Below, one piece after another: positions 12,690 to 24,231 of a stretch of 64,000 nt of DNA (position 1 is its first letter; every line of letters starts with the position of its first letter). Origin of the DNA: Artocarpus heterophyllus. Taxonomy: Eukaryota; Streptophyta; Magnoliopsida; Rosales; Moraceae. The position numbers were made by a program, and so were the translations under genes. The stretch lies in NCBI GenBank assembly GCA_025403435.1, contig CM046331.1:28500459-28564458 (forward strand), written 5' to 3'. Under the pieces are notes generated by a model. It was not told the DNA's origin. It was given only the letters and a program-made list of their open reading frames with translations, and ran no database searches.

Positions 12690-14813
12690 TGTAACGCCCC
12701 GAAATTTATTTAATATTAATGTAATATAAATGATGAATTAGTGTGCCATAATTAATGTTTTAACATTAATTAGATTATTTGGCTGGATCTTGAAACTTTG
12801 GTGGTTTTGTTAATTTGATGAATTCAAATGATTTCATATTGTTTTAAAAATAATATTTTGAGTTTTAAAACACAACAAATTGTAAAATGTTAAAAATATT
12901 CCGTTTTGCAAAACCATGGGCGGCACATGGTTTTTGCACAGTAAAACCACCCACTGATTTTTCTCTATTTATTTCCTCTCTCTCACCCTCTTTCCCTCAG
13001 TCTCTCTGATCACTCTCTCTCCTCTCTTTCTCTCCCGTGAGCCGTCTCTCTCTCTCTCTCAATTTCTCTTTGAAATTTTTGAATCGAAATTCGAATCCAA
13101 GCTTCGGGTTAGCAAGGAGGAAGCTCGGGGACGTGATTCGGCAACCGAGAACGCGGATTGAAGCTTCGATTCGAGGTTAGTTTTGAAATTTCTAAACTTT
13201 TTACAAAATTCTCAATTTTGTGCATTTTTGAAATCTAGGTTTGTTTAAGCTTAGAAAACCTTGGATTTGAGTTAAATGAACTTAGAACAACTAGAATCTA
13301 AGCTTAGATTGAAGAAAAACGGATTGGATCCAAGATTTTTCATTTTTCTCCCTATTTTCTCATTTTTGGATTTTTGAGATTTTTGAGTTTAAATCTTGTT
13401 TAAATGAGTCCAAACGTGTTCTAGTATGTTTTTCTATCAACTATGATTGTTTTCTATGCCTGGGAATTGAGAAAAATAGGTTAGAATCAAGATTTAAATT
13501 TTGGGGATCGAGAAACCCGTGGCTGGAATTTTTGGGTTTTCCCAGTTCGGTAGGCCGGAATAGGGATCGGCAGGCCGGTGTTCTTCCGTCCGGCAGGCCG
13601 AACCTGGGGAAATGACCGGCCGACCGGACCTGGCTTCCGGCAGGCCGACCGAGGCATAGAAAATTTTGTGATTTTCACCCGTTTTCACTGTTTTGAACCC
13701 TGATTTAAATTCCAACCTTATAGGATGATTTTAAAGGTACAAATGGCACACTAGGACATCATGAAATGGTTTAGTAATATAGAATGTCTCGAACTAGATA
13801 TTGATCGACTTAGTTTGTATCTAGGATCGTTCGTGGTTCCGCAGAGCTAACGTATAGCGGACCGGGATTACGGTGTGGGGCACCGGCACGAGTATTGAGG
13901 TAGGATTTCTACCATATTCCTTGGTAGCCTAGTTTCAAAATGATTTAGCTTTGAAAAGGATTTCAATTAAAATGTTTTCAACGGTTGTTTGAAAATGAAT
14001 TTATAGGTTATATTTTAATATACCGTGAACTGAAATAGACTTCATAATGAATGTAAATGACAACATTCGGTAATTGGGTTTTGAATGATGATGATAATAA
14101 ACACATAGGCATGATGCCATATCAGAGATCGGGTCGTGTAGCGATCGACCTTGGGGGCAGGTCCCGAAACCCAGCTGGGCCACTACGGTGGTGATACTAT
14201 GGTTTGCCTAGGGGAAAGAAAATGATATTTCTGGTTGTACGAGTAAAATGTTCTAGGTAAGAATGGTTTTACTCAAATTTATTTATTTACTTATTTATTT
14301 AAGTTTCCTTTTAAATGACTCCTGAATAATATCATGTTTCTTTAAATTAAATTATTTTATAAAACATAGTCCTACTGAGCCTTTCGCTCACATTTTATTT
14401 GTTTTTAAATTTCCCCCCTCTATGTGGTTTTCCATTTAGGTTTGGAGAGAACTCTTCGGACAGGACTCCAGAGCAATAGAAGGGTTATTTTATCTTTTGT
14501 ACCATTTAATCAAGGCATGTAAGATTTTAACTTTATTTGTATCTGGACTGTGATTGTATTTATGATATTGTCAGTACCATGTGTGTGCACAAGTTGTGGG
14601 TCTGTGGGACCCATACTCGCGGCTTTATTATTTTAATATTTATTCGTTTAATGTTTTAAATTGTCTAATATATATGAACTCTTTATAAAGTGTTTTAATG
14701 AACCCCACATTTTATACTTAATTCAACCCCTTAAACTCTAGATTTTAATTAAATTCTCTTTTAATTAATTTAAATAATCCGCCACGTCACCTCCTGTACT
14801 TCGGGGCGTGACA
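12690..14813 (+). repeat. 3' LTR (2124 bp)
   Basis: A near-identical direct repeat of 5793-7951. It lacks one CGGCAGGCCG hairpin unit and part of the (CT)n run, and the TATA-like site reads CTATTTATTT. It ends GTGACA and is followed by TACAT. Confidence 0.95.
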
Positions 14814-14818
14814 TACAT

Positions 14819-15116
14819 CCTATGAACGCCATCTATATGATATATTTGGGAGCGTTCAGAATAGCTTGTGCCTTTGCAGATAAAAAGAGCAGTATAACTA
14901 ATGGCCTTTTATGGCATGTTTATTTCGTCAGTTTGTATTACACTTCGACGTATTTTGTTGTAGTATTTTTCTTATAAAAATTTAAATTTCTATTTATATC
15001 TATGAACTAAATGAGATATTAATTACTATAATTAATATATATTACAAGAAATTCAATTTTCAACGAACAAAAATTGATCACAAAATGTACAAAATTTGGT
15101 CGCCAAATCTTTTAAA
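14819..15116. other. Spacer, nothing seen
   Basis: AT-rich unique-looking DNA between the retrotransposon and the inverted-repeat element. No coding frame or structured repeat was recognised. Confidence 0.5.
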
Positions 15117-15866
15117 GAAAATACAAAAATATATCTCTTATATTTTAGCTAAATACAACATTTGTTCTTAGGTTATTTAAAATTCAAAAAGTGTCTCTTA
15201 TGCTCTTTAAACCATCTAAAAACCATCCCTTCTTTCAACTTTTCTAGTTTATTTTTTTTAAATGATCAAAACATCCTTGAAGCACAAATACAATCCAAAA
15301 TATATGTTTAGTGATATTAGCTTCCAAACCGCCCCATCTTAGATTCACCATTAATAAAATTTCGAACACCCATTTGAATTTTTTTTGAAGGATATAAGTT
15401 GTTTTTTATTTGAAAAAGAAAGTGAAACCGTTTTTTTTTAAAAAAAAAAGAATGAAGACTTAGTATTAAAATATTTTGAACACCCATTTGAATTTTTTTG
15501 GCTCAATGACAATGTGAACAAATGATACCAAGTCTTCATTATTTTTTTTAGTTTTATTTTCTTCTTCAAATGAAAAAAAAATTATACCTTTTAAAAAAAA
15601 TTCAAATGTGTGTTCAAAATTTCATTCATGTTGATGGTAAATCCAAGAGGGGGCGTTTGGAAGCTAGTATAACCTAATACATATCTTGAATTATGTTTGT
15701 GCTTTAAAGATAATTTGGTCATTTAAAAAATTGAACAAAAAAAGTTTAAAAAAGGGATAGTTTTTGGAAGTTTAATAAATACAAGGGATATTTTTTGGAT
15801 TTTAAAAAACCTAAGGACAAATATTGTATTTAGTTAAAACACAAGAGATACGTTTTGTACTTTCTC
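15117..15866. mobile_element. Long inverted-repeat (foldback/MULE-like) element
   Basis: Two arms of about 340-350 bp (15117-15465 and 15526-15866) are inverted copies of one another around a spacer of about 60 bp. Outer ends read GAAAATACAAAA on the left and GAGAAAGTACAAAA on the reverse complement of the right. Matching inner landmarks are TTTGAACACACATTTGAATT and GAAGACTTGGTA. The spacer carries a third copy of the ACACCCATTTGAATT phrase. No protein is encoded. Long terminal arms suggest a non-autonomous Mutator-like or foldback element, but no clear 9-bp target duplication was found, so the class is inferred. Confidence 0.8.
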
Positions 15867-18182
15867 CTCTTTCGTTAACCATACAGCGCTGCAGATACAG
15901 AGAACGAGCTGAAGCTTATAAAAGAAGATATATATATATATATATATATATCCAAATTAAAGTTTAGGAATCAAATGGGGAAAGACGTTGGAGATTGGTA
16001 GAGAGTGAAAGGAGAGTTCATGAACTCCAACTCTTTTGTTGAACTCTAATAAACACGTTTGTGTTTACTAAATTATATGCATTTTATTTTATTTTTCTGA
16101 GTGACCAAATTATATACATTTTATTGTTGTTTATTATCTTTTGTCACATATTTTACTATAATCTCATTTTACCCTGACAAATCTTTTTAGAATTAAAAAT
16201 GCTATCGATTAATAATTGTAGTAAATATGATATTCACTATTATACAAATTCAAAACTATGTTATTATACTAATTGAGTGAAATAAAAACAAACGTAACAG
16301 TTCTCACTTTTTGTCGACGTATAATTTTTACGAATGTTATTTTCTGCAATGGGATCTATTGACAATTTCGAATTTTCGTTTTCAATGTCCATATCATGGA
16401 AATTACAATAGTGCAAATACTTGATTTTCTTTCCTTTTTGTTAAAAAAAAAAAATCTACGGTGTTTATTTCTATTCTCTTCATTTGTTGTTTGATTCCAC
16501 TGCATAGGGACGTTATGTTGAGTGGGGGCATACTTTTTAAAAATTGTATTTTTGTTTTAAAATTGTTTAAAAGCATTAGATTTATCATAATTTCATAATT
16601 ATATCCCAATGAATAATTAAAAAGATGTTATTGTGTCGTTATTTTACAAGAACAATAATAAGTATGTCCTTAATAATAAAAATATATAACCGTGTGTTTA
16701 TTTCATAAAATATTGCCTACCTCATTGAGAAAATCTCGGTTGTGCCTGTTTGATTGACTATAAGGGTGTTTGGCAATCGTGATCTGGATCACTTTTTCAG
16801 TTATATATAGTGTAAAGCTCTCACGTGCTACAGTAACAATAAAAAAAATCGTTACAGTATAAAACTCTTACATATTACATTAAAAACAGTTTTAACAAAT
16901 AGTTCTAACTACCTGCCAAACACTCTATATGTTTTAGCACACATAATTAATATTTATTTTGAACATTGTTTGGTGGTAGTTGTCGTCCTTTCTTTAAAAA
17001 TATATTTATCTTTTTTCTTTGAACGTCAAGTGTTGTATTTTTCATTTCATTTCGTTTGGTGCACGTTGTAGTTTTTTTTTTTATTTTTATTTTGTTAATT
17101 TTTAACGTCACGTTCTCTTTGTTCTCTTCGTTCTCTCCCTCCATTTTTTATTCTCTTTTTTTTCTGCACATAATAATTCACTTCACGCTCTTGTTTTTCT
17201 TATACATGAGGACGTCTTTTTTTGTTGATGATGAAGATTATAAAAACCAAAATGATTTCATTGTAATGAATACAATATATTCGTTATCACAAACGAAAAT
17301 GTATATATCATAATGAATAGTTTTTCAATTTATTGTTGTTCATAATGATACCATCCCTAAAATAATGAAAACAAAAATGTTTTCCATGCTAATCATCGAT
17401 TACTCATATATACATTTTAATAGTTTACAAGTCATTGCCATACAAAATTGTTAAATTGTTTTTTTTTTAATTTTCCTTTATTTTACGCATTTTAAGAACA
17501 TGAATAATATTTCAGTAAGCAAAATAGTAACCTCAATTCTGATCGGTTCCATCAGAAAATCTCATGAAGCTCGAGGAGAAAAACGTATATCAAGACTCAA
17601 CAATTGAAAAATTTTTCGACACACTAATAATAGAGCACCTTAAAGGCTCATTTTAATGAGATCTTTACAATTGATAGAATCCTCCAATCAATTAAAGGCA
17701 TGTAATTTGTAGCACTGAAGCTACCAATAACTTCATATAAACAAAAGTTGAGGAAAATCAAAATTTTCCTTAATTTTTTTAATGATAAATTTTCCTTTAT
17801 TTTGAAGTGTACATTTATCTTTAAATCTATATCATAATTTCAATATTCATTTAGCTAATGATACCTTTTTTTAAGGGGTTAATGATATATTCCATCATGA
17901 CAATTATTTGTCCTATTATTTGTTCTTTGTTCTTTGTTATTTGTTTATTTATTTATGTTTTTTTTTTTAAGAAGAAGAAGAATGTTTAAAGAGTTTAGAA
18001 ACCGTTTTTTCAAAATTAAAAAACAAGAATTAAAGTGTTACCCACTTAAAAAAAAGTTTAAGGGCCATTTGCATATTACTCTATAACGTCCATAACTTTC
18101 CTAGAATGTGATCAAGGCGCAGCAACGAAAAAGTGTGTCTATAGGACTTGTTCAAAAGATCTTTGCTTATGATAATCGTTGA
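15867..18182. other. Intergenic, AT-rich, no gene
   Basis: Holds an (AT)n run at 15928-15951, a MITE at 16764-16925 and many poly-A/T tracts. A segment near 16325-16425 is related to 25585-25725. Open frames here are low-complexity (Phe/Leu or Lys/Asn rich) and resemble no protein. Confidence 0.6.
16764..16925. repeat. MITE, GTGTTTGG family
   Basis: A 162-bp element has clear terminal inverted repeats: GGGTGTTTGGCA at the left and TGCCAAACACTC at the right. The interior has the family phrase GTAAAGCTCTCACGTGCTAC, the reverse complement of the motif in other copies. Flanks are TAA and TAT, which would suit a 3-bp TWA target site but are not identical. Confidence 0.7.
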
Positions 18183-18187
18183 GCAGT

Positions 18188-20206
18188 TAGAACGCCGGTG
18201 AATTTTAAATAAAATTAATTATATTAAATTTAATTATTAAGTGTGTAAAGTATATTTTAATATTAATTTTATTATTTAAAATTTTGTTGTATTTATTTTA
18301 TTTAAAAATTTGATTTCTTGGTTTTAAATATAAAATGACACATTTTCATCGTACTTTTCTATAATTACAAAAACGTCGTGTGGCCTCTGTTTGTGCCTTT
18401 CACGAGTAGGGCCTTTTTATTTAAAAAAAAAATGACAAAGCATGCTGACACAAGGCGTCTTGTCTCCCACTGTCTCCTTATTTTTTCTCTTAATTACGTG
18501 AAAATTTCCCTAACAATCAAAAGAAAATCACAAATTGAGACCACGTGCCTTGGTCCCCACCAACCCACTCTCCCACATCTTTTTTTTTTTTTTTTTTGCC
18601 TCTTTCTTTCCTTCATCCGAGTCCTCCAACAAAGAATCCCAAGCTTACTATACTCCATTTCTTTTCTTTTTTCCGTGCAACACTTAGCTCCCTCTCTTTC
18701 TCTTTGTAACGCCTCTCTCTTTCTCGTTCCTTTGGTTTCCCATCATCAATTCAAGATTCAAGGATTTCATAAATAAAGCCATCATATTTTAACAAGAAAT
18801 TTGAGGTAGGCTTCTTTAAAAAAAATCTAAAATTTTTCCACTATTCTTTTTGAATCTAAATCTAAATGTTATCTACACCAATTTGTTCTTCAATTTGTTA
18901 TCTGAGATTTTAAAGGATAAATACATGCATCTTGGATTTTGCTTTAAATCAGGTCCGTGGTGTTTATGGGTTTTAAACTTTCAAAGTTTTGGTTAAGGGT
19001 TTTAAAGTATGATTTTGGTGTTAAAATTTAGGGAAAATGATTTCCAATTGTTTTAAACTATGTTTCTATGTCTTTACTATGATTTTTTTGCTTTGGGAAT
19101 TGACATAGCAGGTTTAATCGAGCTTTTGGGCTCGGATTGACCGAGACCCGAAACCTGGAATTTTCCAGATTTCAACGGATCAGCAAGTTGAACTTAACCT
19201 TCGGCAGGCCGGATTCAAGAAGTTCGACAGGCCATACTCAGATGGCTGGTAGGCCGAACCTAATGTTTGGCAGGCTGACTAAGCATCATGAAATGACCAT
19301 TTTATTTCTAGTTTTCAATGTTTAATGATTTAGAAATGTTTTAAAAGGATTATGATTTTGTGTCATGATTATTTTGAGTCAAAAGGTATACTGATAATTA
19401 AATTAACATAAGGATATTTGATGAACGAAATTTTTGACTTTAAATGTAATTTTTAAGGTTTTAAATGTTAATGGAGCTTACGTTGAATTTTCTTTGGAGC
19501 TAACAGTATTGAATTTTAAATTGAGGTAGGATATTTTCTATCCCTTCTTTGATAGCACCTTTTATAAATTGGTTTGGCTAAAGTTTAATTCTTAAATAGA
19601 TTTTAATAATAATTTCCGATTGATATTGAAATTATCACTTTTACCCATTTAAAGAGTTGTATTTGGATATTTTTTTTATTCCTAAAATCTGTATGATGAT
19701 ATTTTATCAAGTTTCTTACAAGTAAGTATTTATTGATTTTGTTAAGATCTTGAGATCCCTTTTAGTAAGTATGATTTGTGAATAATTATTTTCTCTATAA
19801 CTGTGAGTTTTGAACAATATGTTTTTAACTGATTATCCTACTGAGTCTTCTGCTCACGTTTTGTTGTTTTAAAAATATTCCCCCAGGTTTGAAGAAGAAG
19901 GAGCATAAGTAAAAATGGTATTTTTCTCTGAAACTAATGTATGACACGTGTATTATACAATTTGTCCAGATGTCGTTGTCAGTCAATTACATAGCATAAT
20001 TTATTTTAAAAACGATAATTTTCAGTAATCTTATACTATTAATTTTAGTTTAATTACCTACTTATTTTTGTGATAAGTATTCATATAATGGTGATTATTG
20101 ATGAGATTTTGATTAAATAATTTATTTTATATTTATTTATTTATTCTTCATTTACTCTGATTAACGATCTCATTTAATTTAGTCGATCTTTCAACGGCTC
20201 GTTACA
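18188..20206 (+). mobile_element. Degenerate solo LTR (Ty3/gypsy, related to 5793 LTR)
   Basis: It begins TAGAACGCCGGTGAATTT and ends GGCTCGTTACA, decayed forms of TGTAACGCC...GTTACA. Flanks are GCAGT (18183-18187) and GCAGC (20207-20211), a 4/5 target duplication. Its order of landmarks matches the intact LTR: AT-rich start with a TTAATATTAATT stretch, CT-rich tract (18590-18740), degenerate CGGCAGGCCG-like motifs (19202-19275), GAGGTAGGA at 19524, and a CTACTGAGTCTTCTGCTCAC block near 19840 matching CTACTGAGCCTTTCGCTCAC. No second LTR or internal region is present. The 132-codon frame at 18378 falls in the CT-rich leader and is not a gene. Confidence 0.72.
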
Positions 20207-20654
20207 GCAGCCAATGCTTACAGACAGACGGACATCCTGGACATGTTTTTGCTAATCAGAGAGAGAGAGTGACGATAGTGAGGATATGAAAGAAGAGAGA
20301 GATAAAAATTAGGGATTACCGACAAATGAGCTGTTTTGCTTTTCAACTGACAAATGATTGTAATTTGCGAATTCTCTAAATGGTGGGACCCCAAATCAGA
20401 GGTAAGACCTGACGTGTGCTAAAAATTAATCTTTCAACAAAATGATTTTTTCAGTAGATTTTTTTTTTTTTTAAAATATCATATCCCTTCTTATTTGTTT
20501 GGCCTTATCCTGCGAGGGGCTATTGGACTCGTGAATGATCAATCATTCTGATCCGTTAATAAGTAGCGTCTCCTTGCATCGACCATATTAAATTTGAATT
20601 TTTTTTGTTTCGCATGACGAACTCACTTGTCAGTTATTGGGCAACTTGGCACTT
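20207..20654. other. Spacer, no gene
   Basis: Short unique-looking stretch between two mobile elements. It has a small GA-repeat near 20260 and a poly-T tract near 20460; nothing else was recognised. Confidence 0.5.
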
Positions 20655-20662
20655 GCCTCAAC

Positions 20663-23600
20663 TAGGGCCGACAAAGTCGTATTATGTACTATGTTTATGT
20701 CAAAACGATTACAATATAACACAATTACGTTGAATACAAACACGACACGATTAATAAATGTGTCTAAAATGTAAACACAAACACGACACACTTATAACAC
20801 TCGTAGCGTAACACCGCACAACACAATTATTAAACAGGCCATAAAATAATTATGACACATTTGTGCCCAAAAAATTAAAAAAATAAAAAATAAAAAAATT
20901 AACATCATGTTTAATTAAATTTCAAACATAACAAACATTTTCAATTAAAACTTCAGAACATAATCAACATCAAAATATTCCTCTCTTTAAATTAGAATGT
21001 TCTTATCTTTCCTGTCTTTAAATTATTTTAAATGTTTTGAATTGTATTTTTTTCTTAAATCCAATCTTTAAAAATCATATTTGAGAAAAATTATTTTAAA
21101 GCCATAAATAGCTTCATTAGAAGATGGCAACACAGGTTGAAGGCAAGAAATGAGTCCTTATATGGAGGACTTGAGAGAAATATTTTGGTTTTCTTTTCCA
21201 TGTGGGACTTTTGAATGTTTAGAAGTTTAAAAAAGGTAAAAGTAGAACCATAATAAATAAAATAGAAGCTATTATTAATACACCTTCAAGTGCAAGGTTT
21301 GAATCCTTAAGGCTGCAAAGTCATAAAGTTTTTTTATTCTAAGTTTCAAAAACATTAAAATCATAATAAATAAATTAAAAGTTCTCATTTTACACTACAT
21401 GATCATTCAGTGTGGTGAAGGCAAGCTTCATAATACACCCTCAAGTGCAAGGTTCAAATCTTTAAACTTGCAAATCATATTTTTTTTTATTTTAAGTTTA
21501 AATGTGCTATAAACGGGCGAGTCGTTTAAATATGCTATAAACGGGCGACTCGTGTCGTGTCATGTTGACATGTTTACTGCACGTTTAATTAAACGTGTTA
21601 ACGCGTATTAAACGTACTAGCACGAATCCAACACATTTATTTTCGTGTTATTCATTGTGACACATGTTATTCTCCTAACGGGTATTAAGGTAATTAAATT
21701 AATTTTTAGTGTGCCAATCAAAAATTTGTTTCATTTAAAATTTATTTCACAATATTTATTTCTATCTATTTTTAAATTTTATAAATTCTCTTATACTTAT
21801 TTAGTATGTTTACTGCAAAGCCTTAAAACTTCTAATAAATTTCAAAAATACCATTTTGGCATTATGTGCGCTAAAGTCTCCAGAGGAGACATGAGGATAT
21901 TTTTTTCAACTACTCTTGACCCTCATTTTCTTTATTTCTTTCGTGACATGCTCCGACATGTCTCATCCATAATTGCTTCTATCACTTCTCTTCAAAGACC
22001 TTATCTTTTCTTCATTTTTCTTCCACGGTTCCCACACTCTTCTTCTCATTTCTTTGCTGAAGCAAAATACTTAGAGAACTTCTTCAAGGCAGCCATAAAA
22101 ATCAACCACCATCACCTCCATTTGAGCAAGAATTTCAGCCATACTGAAGTCAAGGAACCTGTTTTGAAGCTATTTCAAGCTTCCAACTAGCTATAATCCG
22201 AGGTTAGAATCTTATGAACAAATTTAGTCTTTTATTTATAATTTTTTTTGTACTCAAGGATTATTCAAATTTACATTCTTAAACCTGAGTATATGTTTTG
22301 TTGCTATTTTGGAGCATATGTATAAAGTCTAAGTGTATACGCTGTAGACAGAAAATTTATATTGTTAAACTTTGTAATACCTCTATGGGCAGTGGCTCTT
22401 TCTTGAAATTCTGGGATTAAATAAAAATGAATTTTGTAAATAGGTTTGAATATTTAAAAAGTAAACATCCTAAGCTTTCTAACGAGCTATCATAAGCCTA
22501 AATCGGAGTTGTATTTTATTTTCTATGAATTTTTTAATTTTTAGATTGGAAACTAGTAAACCTGCTAGTGACAATATACCGCCTGTTTATGTTAAGTAAA
22601 CCACCTGTTAACCGTGTGATAATTGTAGATAGTGAACATATCCTTTTTGCAAAAGTATATTGCCAGCTTGCCATGGTATATCAGCTGCTAACCTGAACCA
22701 AGAACCCATCTTTGCTCACCACCTAATTCCTTAATGTCTTGCAACCTTTCCAATATTATCCTAAGTGATTGACGAATCTTATTAGGAACTAAAACATATA
22801 GATTACTTGTATATATTTTATATCGTGTTAAGACAAAAATTGTTTACTGTGGTATTCAAAAGAGATTTGCATAAAAGCTTTAATGGCACACTAGTAAGAT
22901 GGATTTACACATGATTTATTTATGAATATGGTTGTATGTTGTGCTTTAGTTTTAAATTGTCCTTATGCACGCCTTAGGATCAAGGGAGTGTGGAGCTAAT
23001 GTTAATTGATTTCGGGATTAAAAGATTGGTGATAAGCTTGACAGGTAGGGATTCTATTACTCATCTTTTGTGAGGTTTTTATGGAATTAAAATTGATTGT
23101 TTTACTACAAGATATATATATATAGTTGAACTGCTATTATATGAGTATTACATATGAAACTATGACATTGACTCGTCTTGTATTGTACGGCGATGAACAT
23201 AATGAATTGACACATGTTATAAATTGAGAAGCATGGTTAGGAAAACTGACTCTATTAATAATGATTGAATATGGAGAAATGGTGAGACGTGAAGAGGGCG
23301 GCGGTTACGTCCTTGGCATGAATACCCTAAAAGGTAAAATAGGGGGAAGGTGATGACGCTTCCTTGGGTTGAAAGTCCCAGAACACACTGTACAAGAATC
23401 GACTTGGTGAGGACTCGGGGCTTGATGTCCCCTCACCGGAACACCCTTGGAATGTTTACAGGGTGATCAAGCGCGCCCATTTGGGTTTCGATGAGTTGAG
23501 TGATACTTTATTTAACATGGATACCTAGGAACAATGGTGATTGGTAATATTTGTATAAATGTATAATTATGAAACTTGGTAATGATTAACTATGGTATCC

Positions 23601-24223
23601 ACAAGATGTGATCATAATAAACCTCATAATCTGGAATATGATGTAACTTAACTAACCATGCAGGTTTTAATGTGGTAATGATAAAAACCTAAAGGTGAGT
23701 AATGGTTGTTTCTACTGAGCATATTGTTGCTCATTCCCTTATGTTTTTATCTTTTCAGGACTCACTAAGTGTGAGGTGGCTACGAGAAAGATAGTTGAGG
23801 AAGCTATGTAGCTATATTACATTGGGACTGCTTCAATTGTTAAGAATGTTCTTTATGATAATGTAAGCATCAGTTGTTACTTTCTGTGACTGTATTAAAA
23901 TGTGATGAGGGTTAAAATGATGATGATGATAGTTTATATTATTAAATTTAATGTGCTACATTAAACTGTGGTTTAATTGTTGTTTATATTTTTATTTTTG
24001 ATTTGAGAGTTTTCATTTAAGCCTCAGGCAACTTTATTTTTAAAGTTTACTTTTATTTCTGATTTTTATTTTAATTCATTAAAAACTGTTAACCCCCATA
24101 TAGGGGCGTTACATTCATGCTAACTCATTTATAGCCCAATTAATATACATACGGTCCAAACCTATTTATATCATATCATTTTCGTATAATGTTATCGTAT
24201 CGTGTCTGGAATTGCTGGCTCTA
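20663..24223. mobile_element. Non-autonomous hAT-like element, split by a solo LTR
   Basis: Left end TAGGGCCGACAA; the right end, reverse complemented, is TAGAGCCAGCAA. Flanks GCCTCAAC (20655-20662) and GCCTCAAT (24224-24231) match at 7 of 8 bases, the 8-bp duplication expected of hAT transposons. Subterminal parts carry repeated CACGACACG and CGTGTCGTGTC motifs, typical transposase-binding-like repeats. Without the inserted LTR and its extra target copy the element is about 1.1 kb and codes for nothing. Two internal direct repeats are visible: a roughly 150-bp unit (AAGTGCAAGGTT at 21288 and 21438) and a short CTATAAACGGGCGA unit (near 21510 and 21534). Confidence 0.8.
21656..24113 (+). mobile_element. 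Solo LTR nested in the hAT element
   Basis: Begins TGTGACACATG and ends AGGGGCGTTACA, with a perfect 5-bp target duplication TTCAT (21651-21655 and 24114-24118). The body follows the plan of the 5793 LTR: TTAGTGTGCC near the start, a CT-rich leader region (21910-22060), an AGGTAGGGATTCTATTACTC block near 23045, and CTACTGAGCATATTGTTGCTC near 23718. Only one LTR is left, so the rest was lost by LTR-LTR recombination. The 181-codon frame at 21645 starts outside it, is open by chance through the leader, and is not called a gene. Confidence 0.85.
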
Positions 24224-24231
24224 GCCTCAAT

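Larger units (their letters stand above)
5793..14813 (+). mobile_element. Ty3/gypsy LTR retrotransposon, complete, inactivated
   Basis: A 9.0-kb element has two long direct LTRs that both begin TGTAACGCCCCG and end GGGGCGTGACA. It is bounded by a perfect 5-bp target duplication, TACAT (5788-5792 and 14814-14818). The order is LTR, tRNA-iMet primer site, gag with zinc knuckle, protease, reverse transcriptase, RNase H, integrase, chromodomain-like C-terminus, polypurine tract, LTR. RT before integrase and the chromodomain-like tail place it among plant chromoviruses, probably the Tekay/Del group, which has long LTRs (inference). All coding parts carry stops or frameshifts, so it could move only with proteins supplied by another element. 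The LTRs differ by scattered substitutions and a few indels, suggesting a fairly recent but not brand-new insertion. It landed about 530 bp downstream of the GDSL pseudogene. Confidence 0.95.

Noticed and set aside
18378..18776. A 132-codon open frame
   Set aside because: Lies in the AT- and CT-rich start of a degenerate LTR; low complexity (Phe/Leu/Ser).
18124..20206. Start of the degenerate LTR at 18124 next to a GCAGC
   Set aside because: The following bases lack TG and do not align with the LTR start, whereas TAGAACGCC at 18188 aligns with TGTAACGCC and the sequence after it.
21645..22190. A 181-codon open frame
   Set aside because: It starts in the hAT element and runs through the border of a solo LTR into its CT-rich leader; rich in Phe, Leu and His, with no family resemblance.
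22373..24113. TGTAATACCTC at 22373 as the start of the nested solo LTR
   Set aside because: The flanks there (AACTT) do not match TTCAT after 24113; moving the start to 21656 gives a perfect TTCAT duplication and includes the CT-rich leader.
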